64,000 bases of DNA from Methanoregula sp. (GTDB lineage Archaea; Halobacteriota; Methanomicrobia; Methanomicrobiales; Methanospirillaceae), in the NCBI GenBank assembly GCA_041645435.1, contig JBAZQB010000006.1, forward strand, positions 124,001-188,000, written 5' to 3'. Below, piece after piece: positions 54,579 to 62,853 of this stretch; position 1 is the first letter of the stretch; every line of letters starts with the position of its first letter. A model generated the notes under the pieces. The model did no database searches, was not told the DNA's origin, and was given only the letters and a program-made list of their open reading frames with translations. The position numbers and the translations under genes were made by a program.

Positions 54579-55181
54579 TTAGATCTTGATCTGGGCCAGC
54601 GCATCGTACGCGATCTTCCGGAAGGTCACCGGATCCATCGTGGGATACTGCTCCTTTGCCTTTACAACATCCGGTGCAGTACCCGCGGCGAAAGCCTCGA
54701 TCCGGTCCAGCGTGCGTTCCGCCGTGTCGAGCACCCAGAGATCCCGGGTCTCCTTGTCCACGACATTGATCGACTCCACCCTGACCGAGACCATGGGTGC
54801 GCTGGCCTCGTCCTTCTTATACAGGCTCGGCTTGCCGATGACTGCAACAAAGGCCGGGGTCTCGATCTTTGCCAGCTGCTGCATGGCCTCGGGCTGGTAG
54901 CTGCCGGCCATGATAAAGAAGGTCCCGGTCGGGTCTACGACTCTCCCGCGGTAGAAAATATTCTGGTCGCCCTGCCGCTGCTTCTCGGTCAGCGTGCCGA
55001 CAATGAAGATCCGGTTGCATCGCTCCCCGGTCGGGAGCAGGACAAACGTCGGGCTCTTCTCGTCCTCGCCATCCTTGAACTGGTACCGGCACTCCCGCAG
55101 CTCGCTGGCAAAAACCCGTCGTGCCGGTTCGCGCTCGAATGAGCCCTCTTTTCTTCCCATCTCGCGTGCGGGCGTGCTCAT
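54579..55181 (-). CDS. RPA-associated protein (COG3390)
   Basis: A 200-residue protein with one OB fold (IFIVGTLTEKQRQGDQNIFY and a RGRVVDPTGTFFIMAG block), typical of the archaeal RPA-associated proteins that are encoded next to RPA and bind single-stranded DNA with it. The C-terminal helical part (from about residue 145) may be the interaction tail. Its ATG overlaps the RPA stop by 4 bases. Confidence 0.88.
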   Translation of the reverse strand: MSTPAREMGRKEGSFEREPARRVFASELRECRYQFKDGEDEKSPTFVLLPTGERCNRIFIVGTLTEKQRQGDQNIFYRGRVVDPTGTFFIMAGSYQPEAMQQLAKIETPAFVAVIGKPSLYKKDEASAPMVSVRVESINVVDKETRDLWVLDTAERTLDRIEAFAAGTAPDVVKAKEQYPTMDPVTFRKIAYDALAQIKI

Positions 55182-56434
55182 GATGCACCCCCGGCCCGGT
55201 TGAGAAGCGCAGCATGTTTTCCGGTCTCAAACGTTACCGGCTCGCATTTGTTGACGAGCACGCGGTTCTCGATCTCGCGCCCGTGGCAGGTGATATAGCG
55301 GCCAAGGACCTTGTCCCGCATCTGGAGGAAGACTTCGTCCATTCCCAGCGGGTTGTTCTCGGCGATCTCCTTTGCCGCGTCGAGTGATATACCGGTGAGC
55401 GACTCCACGACATCGCGCTGGAGCAGGATGCTGTGCGTCTTCTCGCCATTGTCCAGCCATCCCTTGATCCGCAGATCATAGGTGAACTTCGGCTGGATCT
55501 CGTGCACGGGGCAGTAGTTCTGGCGCGAGAGGGCACGGTTGCATCCCTCTACCGGGCAGCGCTTGATAATACCGGAACCGGGTGCGACATGAACGATAGC
55601 ACCGCTGACTGCCGCTTCCCCCCCGCTCACCGCAATATCGCCTTCCTCCTGCATGATCATCGCCGTATTGAGGTTCAGCGAGAGCCGGCCATTGTACTCG
55701 TCCACCTGTGCATAAAAGATATTATACACCGAACCCGGTGTCAGGCTCTCCTTGCCCGGCTCTTTCCAGATCACGAACTTGATCGTGCCGGTTTCGTCAC
55801 CTAAAAGGCCGGACTGGAGCATCCGTTCATGTGAGGCGTCCCATTCCTGGACCACCTTTGCCCGGATACTGCCGATACCCGGGTGCAGTTCGCTGATCGG
55901 GACCGTCGTGGGCATGAGTGCCCGATCCTCTTCGATATCCTTGATCGTGGTGCCGGAATGAATCTTCAGGCTCGCGATACCCTTGAATTCATCCACTACC
56001 GCGGACTCGATCCGGTACCAGGAGCCCAGTGCCATGGCCGGTGCGTTTGCCTTTGCCCAGGCAACAAAACGGATGGCGCCGGAATCATCGGCAATAACGC
56101 CGCCCTGCGCAATCGCGGGTGATGCGGGAGCTGCGAGTGCCACGATCTTGCCTTCGATCGTAACCCACTCGCCGGGTGCCGCATCTGCGATCTTCTTCTC
56201 TGCTGTCCCACCGCTGCCTGCGCCGCCACTGCCAGCGCTGCCGCCGGCCCCCGTCGCGGGGATATTGAACTCCTTGTTGAGTTCATTGGTCACGCTGCGC
56301 TCTGCTTCTGACGGCTGGACGCCGAACTCCTCGATTAGTCTGCGGAGTTTGCCTTCAATCTTTTTGGGATCAACGGTCTGTCCGCTTTTTAAGAACTTAC
56401 GGGAGATTCTGTCTGCTGCTTCGGAAAAATCCAT
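55178..56434 (-). CDS. Replication protein A (single-stranded DNA-binding protein)
   Basis: A 418-residue archaeal RPA. Residues ~1-60 are a helical domain (EAADRISRKFLKSGQ), then a Gly/Ala-rich linker (TGAGGSAGSGGAGSGG), then three OB folds, and a zinc finger near the middle-to-C-terminal part (CPVEGCNRALSRQNYCPVH). It protects single-stranded DNA during replication and repair. The frame is open to 56458, but the ATG at 56434 begins the conserved MDFSEAADRI. It forms an operon with the COG3390 gene. Confidence 0.92.
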   Translation of the reverse strand: MDFSEAADRISRKFLKSGQTVDPKKIEGKLRRLIEEFGVQPSEAERSVTNELNKEFNIPATGAGGSAGSGGAGSGGTAEKKIADAAPGEWVTIEGKIVALAAPASPAIAQGGVIADDSGAIRFVAWAKANAPAMALGSWYRIESAVVDEFKGIASLKIHSGTTIKDIEEDRALMPTTVPISELHPGIGSIRAKVVQEWDASHERMLQSGLLGDETGTIKFVIWKEPGKESLTPGSVYNIFYAQVDEYNGRLSLNLNTAMIMQEEGDIAVSGGEAAVSGAIVHVAPGSGIIKRCPVEGCNRALSRQNYCPVHEIQPKFTYDLRIKGWLDNGEKTHSILLQRDVVESLTGISLDAAKEIAENNPLGMDEVFLQMRDKVLGRYITCHGREIENRVLVNKCEPVTFETGKHAALLNRAGGAS

Positions 56435-57091
56435 CTTCGTACATCTCCACTTAAGCATCGGATCTTATCATGTCTATATATTGCGAAGTGTGTGGTGCGA
56501 AAGTGATACTACTATAATTGCAATTATAAAGTGGAGATGGATTTTACCATTTACTTACTCTTGGATGCTTCCATTTCCTTGGGTTTCACAATACGCTGCC
56601 AGAACCACCGTTTTTCAAATCTTCCAAACTCTCATAATATTTACAAAAAATGTGTTTTCTGAAATGTTTGCATGAACTTACATCAGACCATGCACGGTTC
56701 CCATCAGAAAAAATACATTCATCGTGAATGTCTGTAAAAGCACAGGTTTTCATTATCGTTTCCTCGTCTTTGGCATAACCGGCATACTCACTAAATTGCC
56801 TTTATTCATTGCTTTAAAAATCTCCTCTTTCGGTAAATAGGCAAATGTCTTTCACTTCTTGTGGCGCGGGCCATTCATAAATGTATTGTAATTTGTACCG
56901 GAATTCTGGTCGTTTCGGAATGGTGGAACTAAAGGGAGTATCGGAACAATCGGGATATGCGAAGTTATAGGTTGCTGTATGTTCGAGAGTATGAAGTTAC
57001 CGGTACTCGAACCACAGGGATACCCGGTGTCGATGTATAACATTCGCCGTAATGGTCAGGTTTATGTGACCACAGACAGACTATCTGAGAT
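56435..57091. other. Intergenic region of about 650 bases
   Basis: The gap between RPA and the DUF1858 gene is AT-rich. It must contain the RPA promoter (an AATTATAAAGTGGAG stretch around 56522-56536 on the other strand is AT-rich) and that of the DUF1858 gene. No gene-like frame was found; a 63-codon minus-strand frame near the right end has no coding character. Confidence 0.4.
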
Positions 57092-57289
57092 ATGGCAGAA
57101 ATTAATGCAGACAGCACAATCTATGATCTCTTAAAGGCAAAGCCCGAGTCCACCGAAGCGCTCTTCAAGTTCGGCATGGGCTGTGTCGGGTGTGCGATCG
57201 CCCGCGGCGAGACAATCCGCCAGGCAGCAGAGGCACACGGCATTCCGCTGCCCGAGCTCCTCAAGGCTCTCGGTATCAGCGAGAACTAA
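57092..57289 (+). CDS. DUF1858 redox-disulfide protein
   Basis: A 65-residue protein of the DUF1858 type, also described as hybrid-cluster-protein-associated redox disulfide domain. It has the motif GMGCVGCAIARGETI with a CxxC pair, after an N-terminal STIYDLLKAKPESTEALFKF helix. It likely carries a redox-active disulfide or metal site; no partner gene is adjacent on the same strand. Its end is 8 bases from the convergent cbiZ end. Confidence 0.85.
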   Translation: MAEINADSTIYDLLKAKPESTEALFKFGMGCVGCAIARGETIRQAAEAHGIPLPELLKALGISEN

Positions 57290-57296
57290 CTTACCC

Positions 57297-58166
57297 TCAC
57301 CTTTTTTTCAGTTTAAGCTCCGGTAGCAAGGCCGAAGGAAATGTTTTCAGGTAATCGGCGATTGCCGGTTCGTGGAGAAGCGTGCATCCCGCACAGTTCC
57401 AGACTTTATTTCCATTGGAGCCCGCAGCCCATTGCCCGAGACTCTCGTCTCCGCACGGGTAGAACGGGCAGTAACAGAAGTCGCAGTTCTGCCCGGCAAA
57501 GTGGCAGGGATAATAAGGGCAGTTGTGCGGTGTCCATTCCACCCAGTGCTCTCCCTTGAACCGGCTGAAAATAAAAAATGACGGCTGATCGTTCTTACTG
57601 TCGCAATCGTGATGCTGGACTGCATGCGGGATACCGTGGAGTATGGCGGCACGCACAGAGCGGCCGGTCCCGGTCAGCCGCCCGGCATACCGGTGCTTAA
57701 CACTCCCTTCGCAGGCCACGATCACCGCATCGGTCGGTGTGCCGCTCAGCGGGAGGCCAAGCGCGGCAAGAGCTTCTGTCTTTGCCTCGGTTGCCACCAT
57801 GATCGTTTCGAGCAGGGCCGCGTCCTCCATGCCCTCGGTGCTGGTGACAATGATGTTTATGGTCCCGGCTGTTTCGGGCGGTTCGCGCCGGATTCCCGCA
57901 GTGATAAAGACCGTCACAAAGTCATACTGGAGCACGCAGCACTGCTGTACCGGAACCGAAGTGACCAGCCCGAAAAAGTCCGGTGCAAGCCCGGCTCCTG
58001 CCGCGACCATTGCCAGTTCCTTTTCCGGCCCGGTATGGTCCCAGCCCGCGGCAACCGTGTGGTTGAACAGGGTAAAAACCGGTCGAATACCGCCTTTGAT
58101 GCCGGTACTTGCAGCGCGGAACGTCCCGCGGATAAAAAGAGTATTGGTATCAGTGTAATATCTCAT
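57297..58166 (-). CDS. cbiZ: Adenosylcobinamide amidohydrolase with cysteine-rich tail
   Basis: A 289-residue protein. The N-terminal ~205 residues match CbiZ, which removes the aminopropanol side chain from adenosylcobinamide so that it can be remade into cobalamin, a salvage route typical of archaea (SGTPTDAVIVACEG is a core block). The C-terminal ~80 residues form a cysteine-rich small domain (PF04071-like: CPYYPCHFAGQNCDFCYCP, then CAGC) expected to bind zinc or an iron-sulfur cluster. The downstream DUF1858 end is 8 bases away, convergent. The ATG overlaps the upstream gene's stop by 4 bases. Confidence 0.88.
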   Translation of the reverse strand: MRYYTDTNTLFIRGTFRAASTGIKGGIRPVFTLFNHTVAAGWDHTGPEKELAMVAAGAGLAPDFFGLVTSVPVQQCCVLQYDFVTVFITAGIRREPPETAGTINIIVTSTEGMEDAALLETIMVATEAKTEALAALGLPLSGTPTDAVIVACEGSVKHRYAGRLTGTGRSVRAAILHGIPHAVQHHDCDSKNDQPSFFIFSRFKGEHWVEWTPHNCPYYPCHFAGQNCDFCYCPFYPCGDESLGQWAAGSNGNKVWNCAGCTLLHEPAIADYLKTFPSALLPELKLKKR

Positions 58167-58525
58167 GCAACCGAATAGCGTGTCCGGTCTTTGAGTTCCT
58201 GCTGTTTGCCGGCGTTCCAGCCGGATACATCCTGCAGGTAACCGGTTACCCTGCTGATCTGGGTGACGTCATGGGATCCGCACTCCGGGCAGACAGCCTT
58301 GCCGCACAAGGGGCAGTATTCGATTCCCGACATGATCTCGTGGGAGCAGTGACAGTGGTCAAGCGGGCACATGATCTCAAGATGTGTCTCATTACAATTC
58401 GGGCACGGGCTTTCCTCAACGATGAGATGGCAGGTGTGGCACTTGTATTTGCGTTCCTTTTCCGGAATCTCGTTCACACTCTTGTATTTCTGTGCCAGTT
58501 TCCGTTGTTCTGCCGACCAATCCAT
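58163..58525 (-). CDS. Free-standing NrdD-tail-like zinc protein
   Basis: A 120-residue protein. The last ~45 residues (CPECGSHDVTQISRVTGYLQ and then DVSGWNAGKQQELKDR) match the C-terminal end of anaerobic ribonucleotide reductase NrdD, including the glycyl-radical region (RVTGYL). It has about five CxxC-type pairs in all. It is far too short to be a reductase; stand-alone proteins of this type are common in methanogens, and their role is unknown. ATG 58525 is used; a GTG at 58540 would add five residues. It is translationally coupled to cbiZ. Confidence 0.75.
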   Translation of the reverse strand: MDWSAEQRKLAQKYKSVNEIPEKERKYKCHTCHLIVEESPCPNCNETHLEIMCPLDHCHCSHEIMSGIEYCPLCGKAVCPECGSHDVTQISRVTGYLQDVSGWNAGKQQELKDRTRYSVA

Positions 58526-58650
58526 ACTATAACATGGCACAGGTCGTTAATAAATATTTAGACGCTGCAGGTTGCTGGGTCTGCGATTTCCTTAATAAAG
58601 AGGTGCGCATATGCGGATCAGACTTTAAATACAGGTTTAATGGTGTTGAT

Positions 58651-59289
58651 TTACTTCGAGCGGATCTGAGCAAAAGCCTGTGCGGCTTTCGCCGGGTCTT
58701 CCGCCTCATAGATCGCGCGGCCAACGATAATTCCGTCAACAAGGTTTGCAATGGTACCGGCATCCCCGCCCTGCGCCCCGACCCCCGGTGAAAGGATCTT
58801 CCGCCTGCCTACGATACCTCTTAAGATTTTCACCCGCTCCGGCCGGGTGGCAGGGGCGATAATTCCGTCCGCCCCGCATTCCATGGCGAGTTCTGCGATC
58901 TTCTCTGCAGTGCCGCCATGAAAAAAACCGGTTGCGCCGGGATGGCTCATCTCGGCTACCACGTAGCACGCCCCCCCGCTCTCGAATGCAGTCTCGACAC
59001 AGGCAATCACCGAATCTTTTCCTACAAACCCGTGGCAGATGATCGAAGAGAACCCGGCCTCGAAGACCTGCTCGGCGATTAGCCGGTTGGTGTTGGGGAT
59101 ATCTGCAACCTTGAAATCCGCGATGAGCGGGATGTCATACTCTGCCATCTCGTCTGCAATCGCAAGTCCGCATGAGAGTACCAGCGGGTAGCCGAGCTTG
59201 ATGGCATCGATATGGGGAGCACAGGCTTCCGCTATTGCTAAAGCTGTTTTCTTCTCCGTTGCGTCCAGTGCGAGGATCAGGTCAGTCAT
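58651..59289 (-). CDS. pyrF: Orotidine 5'-phosphate decarboxylase
   Basis: A 212-residue enzyme of UMP synthesis. It has the signature DFKVADIPNTN (DxKxxDI, with the catalytic Asp-Lys-Asp set) at about residues 59-69 and LSPGVGAQGG near the phosphate site. The frame is open to 59343, but the ATG at 59289 gives MTDLILALDAT, the family start. It overlaps the dys gene by 8 bases, so the two are co-transcribed although functionally unrelated. Confidence 0.95.
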   Translation of the reverse strand: MTDLILALDATEKKTALAIAEACAPHIDAIKLGYPLVLSCGLAIADEMAEYDIPLIADFKVADIPNTNRLIAEQVFEAGFSSIICHGFVGKDSVIACVETAFESGGACYVVAEMSHPGATGFFHGGTAEKIAELAMECGADGIIAPATRPERVKILRGIVGRRKILSPGVGAQGGDAGTIANLVDGIIVGRAIYEAEDPAKAAQAFAQIRSK

Positions 59290-60220
59290 GGTGGAGCCTC
59301 TCCATGACTGCGGCCACCATAACAGGGAGCGTGATCGTGGCATCGCCGTATACGGTTACAGCCTGCGCCTCTTCGGTGATCTTACCCCAGGAACGGGCCT
59401 CATCCAGGGTTGCGCCCGAGAGCCCGCCGAGATCCGGGCGGTCACCGGTCAGCTGGACTGCGTAGGAGAACCCGTTGGGGGTCATGAGCATGCTCTGGAG
59501 GATAAAATTCTTCGGCACCCCGCCTCCGACCAGCATGGCGCCTGCTTTCTTTGCGGTAAAGCAGCGATCCATAAGTGCCGGCATATCGGCAAATGCATCG
59601 ACCGTCACTTTGTTGGTCTGGGAGAAGAGCCAGTACTGGAGACCGATCATGGAATCCTGCACGGCCGGGCAGTAGACCGGTATATTATTGTGATACGCAG
59701 TGTGGAGGATACCGGATTTTGCGGTCTTCCCGATATGCCGGAGAAGAGCGGAGATAGAGATCGTGCTGCCGGGTTCGAGTTCGCCAAACACGCCCTGCAT
59801 GTACTCCTCGAAATGCTCGAACGCCTCGTTGGGGAGGTAGACATCGTATATCCGGTTGATCTCATCGTGCCGGAGTTCGATATCATTGCAGAACGCGGTG
59901 CCGTGGAAATGTTTGCAGCCGATCGCCTCGATGATATCGTGAGTAAGGTTTGCGCCCGTAGAGACAAGTACATCGATATGCCCGGCTTTGATGAGATCGG
60001 ATACGATTCCGCCCATGCCTGCAGGTACCATCGCCCCTGCCAGTCCGAAGAACTTCGTAGTCCCGGCATCGCGCAGCATCTGCTCATAGATATCCACGGC
60101 GCGGGACAGCGATCCGCCATTGTATGCCCCGGCCTTTCCCATTGTCATGACCAGTTCATTGACGGTCATCTTCGGTTTCAGGTGTATCTGGGTGACCGGT
60201 TCATCGCACTGTTTTGCCAT
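59282..60220 (-). CDS. dys: Deoxyhypusine synthase
   Basis: A 312-residue enzyme that uses NAD and spermidine to modify a lysine of translation factor aIF5A. The active-site lysine is Lys237 in GGGVPKNFIL. NAD-binding blocks STGANLTHD and LAGAMVPAGMGG are present. It is the first gene of a unit with pyrF. Upstream lies a 310-base gap before the divergent AbrB-like gene. Confidence 0.93.
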   Translation of the reverse strand: MAKQCDEPVTQIHLKPKMTVNELVMTMGKAGAYNGGSLSRAVDIYEQMLRDAGTTKFFGLAGAMVPAGMGGIVSDLIKAGHIDVLVSTGANLTHDIIEAIGCKHFHGTAFCNDIELRHDEINRIYDVYLPNEAFEHFEEYMQGVFGELEPGSTISISALLRHIGKTAKSGILHTAYHNNIPVYCPAVQDSMIGLQYWLFSQTNKVTVDAFADMPALMDRCFTAKKAGAMLVGGGVPKNFILQSMLMTPNGFSYAVQLTGDRPDLGGLSGATLDEARSWGKITEEAQAVTVYGDATITLPVMVAAVMERLHHD

Positions 60221-60530
60221 CTCTGTTCTCCCCAGTTATTGGGAGATATTGGTGTTCTGTGAAGATAACTGTGTTTCAGGCAGGCTCACACTCTGCTGGA
60301 ATTATCCAAAAGATTTTTCCCGGTTTTGGTCGAACCCTCTCTTTTTATTGAGTTTAATGGGTGAGAAGAAAGACCGTTAACAGGGAAAAAAACAGGTTTT
60401 TTTAAAATGCTCCGCTGAAATGGTGTTTTTTATGCGATGGCTGCCCGGTACGAAGCAACAATCAGAAAAATTTTGTTATTACCGTCAATATCAGGAAGAT
60501 ATTTACCTTTTAAGAAATAGTCTATCCACT
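60221..60530. promoter_or_regulatory. Divergent intergenic region before the EEWxL operon
   Basis: This gap separates dys (minus) from the AbrB-like gene (plus). AT-rich ATTTACCTTTTAAGAAATAG at about 60500-60519 could be the TATA region of the plus-strand gene, ending 12 bases before its ATG; a T-run and GGTTTTTTTAAAATG occur near 60390-60412. No gene or repeat was recognised. Confidence 0.4.
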
Positions 60531-61040
60531 ATGAAAGAGGTACGGTTTACCATCAAGAAGCGGGCATTTCCGAGCCAGGGACGGGTGCGGCTCAATATCG
60601 CGCACCTGCCCGATCTGGGAATCCATGAAGGGGAACATGTGGATCTCATCAACGAAGCCACAAAAAAATCTGTCACCACGACGGTAATTGCCGATACCAT
60701 GGTACGGGAAGGGCATGTGCGCGTGAGTGAAGAGGACCTTAAAACGATCGGCCTCAACGATGACGACGAAGTCCTTGTCAGAAAAACCCCTCCCCTGGGA
60801 GAAAAGATCAAAAAAGCGGCAGCAGATGTCAACAAATCGCTCTCAAAGAGTGTTGATAAACTCGACGAGTCGGTGAAAAAGACCACCGTTGACGTAAAGG
60901 CCGGCGCAGCAAAAGCTGCAGACACCGTGAAAAAAGAGACCAAGAAAGCATCAGAAACTGTTGGAAAAGCTGCCGCAAAAACCGTTAAAGATGTTAAAAA
61001 AACGGTAAAGAAGGCCACCGGTCCTCGCGATGAACTGTAA
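60531..61040 (+). CDS. AbrB-like protein with histone-H1-like tail
   Basis: A 169-residue protein. Residues 1-85 look like a swapped-hairpin/double-psi barrel of the AbrB/SpoVT or VAT-N type (RVRLNIAHLPDLGIHEGEHV and a VRVSEEDLKTIGLNDDDEV block). Residues ~90-169 are low-complexity, rich in Lys, Ala, Val and Thr (TKKASETVGKAAAKTVKDVK), like eukaryotic and bacterial H1-type tails or an amphipathic coiled region. This suggests a nucleic-acid-binding or surface-binding protein. The frame is open upstream, but ATG 60531 begins the domain. It is the first gene of the operon. Confidence 0.6.
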   Translation: MKEVRFTIKKRAFPSQGRVRLNIAHLPDLGIHEGEHVDLINEATKKSVTTTVIADTMVREGHVRVSEEDLKTIGLNDDDEVLVRKTPPLGEKIKKAAADVNKSLSKSVDKLDESVKKTTVDVKAGAAKAADTVKKETKKASETVGKAAAKTVKDVKKTVKKATGPRDEL

Positions 61041-61085
61041 TCCGGCCCGCTGTCAGTAAAACACAAACCATAATGGGGTGAAAAA

Positions 61086-61469
61086 ATGGCAACAGAAGCA
61101 GTAATCACCGATACCGTTCTCATGGGAATCCTTGTTGTTCTCGCAATGGTGATCGTGTATCTCATTATCCGTGAGATACGCATCATGAAGACCGCTAACC
61201 GCACGATTGAGCTGGACCTGGAAAAGGACAAACTCAAACTCTTACAGCAGCACGAAGCGTCAAAGGTCTTCTCGTTTACCCGGCTCTCCGCGGAACAGAT
61301 CGCCGGGATAAAAAATGTTGAAGATGAGAACACGGTCCTTGAAACGACTATCTATGCAAAGGAAAAACTCCTTGAAACGCGGTTAACCCGGCTCGAAAAC
61401 CTGGTAAAGGCGAGAAAACTGGATAATCTGTTAGGAAATGTTCAGGAACAGGAAAAGAAGGTGAAATAA
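61086..61469 (+). CDS. Single-span membrane protein with coiled coil
   Basis: A 127-residue protein with one membrane helix (residues ~9-29, ITDTVLMGILVVLAMVIVYL) followed by a charged, probably coiled-coil cytoplasmic part (KDKLKLLQQHEASKV, then LLETRLTRLENLVKARKL). A GGGGTG ribosome-binding site precedes the ATG. It is 45 bases after the AbrB-like gene and followed at 4 bases by the next gene. No known family is recognised. Confidence 0.65.
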   Translation: MATEAVITDTVLMGILVVLAMVIVYLIIREIRIMKTANRTIELDLEKDKLKLLQQHEASKVFSFTRLSAEQIAGIKNVEDENTVLETTIYAKEKLLETRLTRLENLVKARKLDNLLGNVQEQEKKVK

Positions 61470-61473
61470 AACC

Positions 61474-61791
61474 ATGTACCCGGTTATCAACCCGAATCAG
61501 AACCAGAACGCTACAGGAGAATCGTTCTGGGATCAGTTCTCCCATATCCCCGGGACGATCGAATCCCGCATACCAACGCTCGATAAATCGCTGGATGTCT
61601 ATTTTGACCAGAACTTTGCCGCCATCATCGAGGAATGGGATCTCGTCACCGACAGCGATCTCCACAAGCTGGAAATCCGGCTTGCATCCGTGAGCGATGA
61701 GATCAGCAGCCTCTACGCAGGAAAGATGACCATCGAGAGTCGGGCAAAGAAGCTTGACAGCCTGATCACTTCTCTGGAGGATTCGTTATGA
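61474..61791 (+). CDS. EEWxL-motif helical protein 1
   Basis: A 105-residue soluble protein. Residues 43-66 (YFDQNFAAIIEEWDLVTDSD) carry a motif shared with the next two genes: Y-x-D-x-x-[FM]-x-x-[IM]-[IV]-[ED]-E-W-[DQ]-L. The rest is a predicted coiled coil (LASVSDEISSLYAGKMTIES). It starts 4 bases after the preceding gene and ends in an ATGA overlap with the next. Unknown function; the shared motif shows that the three genes are related. Confidence 0.7.
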   Translation: MYPVINPNQNQNATGESFWDQFSHIPGTIESRIPTLDKSLDVYFDQNFAAIIEEWDLVTDSDLHKLEIRLASVSDEISSLYAGKMTIESRAKKLDSLITSLEDSL

Positions 61792-62009
61792 TCGGTATGA
61801 ACACGTACCTGAATGCGTATGTTGACCGCAGGATGAAATATATCGTTGATGAGTGGGATCTCGCCACAAGAACGGATCTTTCAGATTTTACGGGCCGCCT
61901 GGATGCGATCGAGAAAGAGATCCCCCGGCTGAAAGCATTCGAGCATGCGGCATCGGATAAGCTCACCGAGCTTGAAAACCGTGCGGCCAGACTGAAGGGG
62001 ATGGTCTGA
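61788..62009 (+). CDS. EEWxL-motif helical protein 2
   Basis: A 73-residue protein, the shortest of the three. The motif (YVDRRMKYIVDEWDLATRTD) lies at residues 10-29, followed by one coiled-coil helix (LDAIEKEIPRLKAFEHAASD). There is no membrane helix. The ATG overlaps the stop of paralogue 1 (ATGA); an in-frame ATG at 61797 is less likely for that reason. Paralogue 3 starts 1 base after its stop. Confidence 0.7.
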   Translation: MIGMNTYLNAYVDRRMKYIVDEWDLATRTDLSDFTGRLDAIEKEIPRLKAFEHAASDKLTELENRAARLKGMV

Positions 62010-62010
62010 C

Positions 62011-62367
62011 ATGGACTTACTGAGTTTTATCATTATTGTTCTCATCCTCTGCGTTCTCATTTTCCTGATCTATTACTTTATCCGGGGTGCAAAGGGTGAC
62101 ATCTCGCTCACCCGTCCGGTGGAGAGCCGGGTGGATGAGTACCTTGACCGCCGTTTCCAGCAGATGGTTGAAGAGTGGCAGCTGGTCTCCCACCCGAAAC
62201 TCCAGCAGTTCAAGGAACAGCATTACAAGGAGATTGAAAACGATGAAGCGCGTCTCGCTGAATTGAAGAAGTATGAATCCGGGATGCAGACCACCATGTC
62301 AAACCTGGAGGCACGTCTTGACACTCTGGAAAAAGAACTTGCCCGGAAAGGCAGCGCCAAAAAGTAA
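62011..62367 (+). CDS. EEWxL-motif membrane-anchored protein 3
   Basis: A 118-residue protein with an N-terminal membrane helix (residues 4-24, LSFIIIVLILCVLIFLIYYF), the shared motif (YLDRRFQQMVEEWQLVSHPK, residues 44-63) and a coiled coil to the end (MSNLEARLDTLEKELARKGS). It starts one base after paralogue 2. The two soluble paralogues, a membrane-bound paralogue and the first membrane protein suggest a membrane-attached coiled-coil assembly; this is inference. Confidence 0.7.
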   Translation: MDLLSFIIIVLILCVLIFLIYYFIRGAKGDISLTRPVESRVDEYLDRRFQQMVEEWQLVSHPKLQQFKEQHYKEIENDEARLAELKKYESGMQTTMSNLEARLDTLEKELARKGSAKK

Positions 62368-62410
62368 TGAGGCTCCCGATCGGTTCCGCGAGCTGAAAAA
62401 AGAGATTGCC

Positions 62411-62626
62411 GTGATGCGCAAGCAGGGGGAACCTCCCGTAAAGGATCCCCACAGCTTCGCCCGGTACACCTGTGATCTCTGCTCCACCCCCCATGCAATA
62501 TCTGAGCTCCGCCAGTGCGTTCTCTGCGGGCGCTGGGCGTGCGATGCCTGCTGGAAGGATGAGTACTATGCCTGCAAATCCTGTTCGGGGCTCATAAAAA
62601 TTCATGCAATGAAGGGCAGAGAATAA
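62411..62626 (+). CDS. Zinc-ribbon/B-box-like small protein with unclear start
   Basis: About 71 residues from GTG 62411 (ATG at 62414 follows). The core is a treble-clef or B-box-like zinc module: CDLC, CVLC, CDAC and CKSC pairs (CSTPHAISELRQCVLCGRWA in the middle). The same frame stays open upstream to 62273 and still looks helical (PDRFRELKKEIAVMRKQ), with no ATG there in that stretch and overlapping paralogue 3. The codons before 62411 may therefore be coding, from a TTG or through a frameshift from paralogue 3. It is the last gene of the cluster. Confidence 0.6.
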   Translation: MMRKQGEPPVKDPHSFARYTCDLCSTPHAISELRQCVLCGRWACDACWKDEYYACKSCSGLIKIHAMKGRE

Positions 62627-62853
62627 GTGCCCCCAATACTTTTTTTTATCTGTTCGCATCCTGTCACGGCAGATTTGTTTCCCGCTATAACAGGGCCTCG
62701 GAGACAAGGATTTTTCCGAAACAATGCGGTGATCACCCGGATATGTGCTGGTTGTGCAGCAGGAACACTCACAACAGACGATTCCCCGAAAAAAAATTAA
62801 AATTCATTACGTTTAATGCTCTCACAACCAAACGTAGTGCATCTCATATCGAT

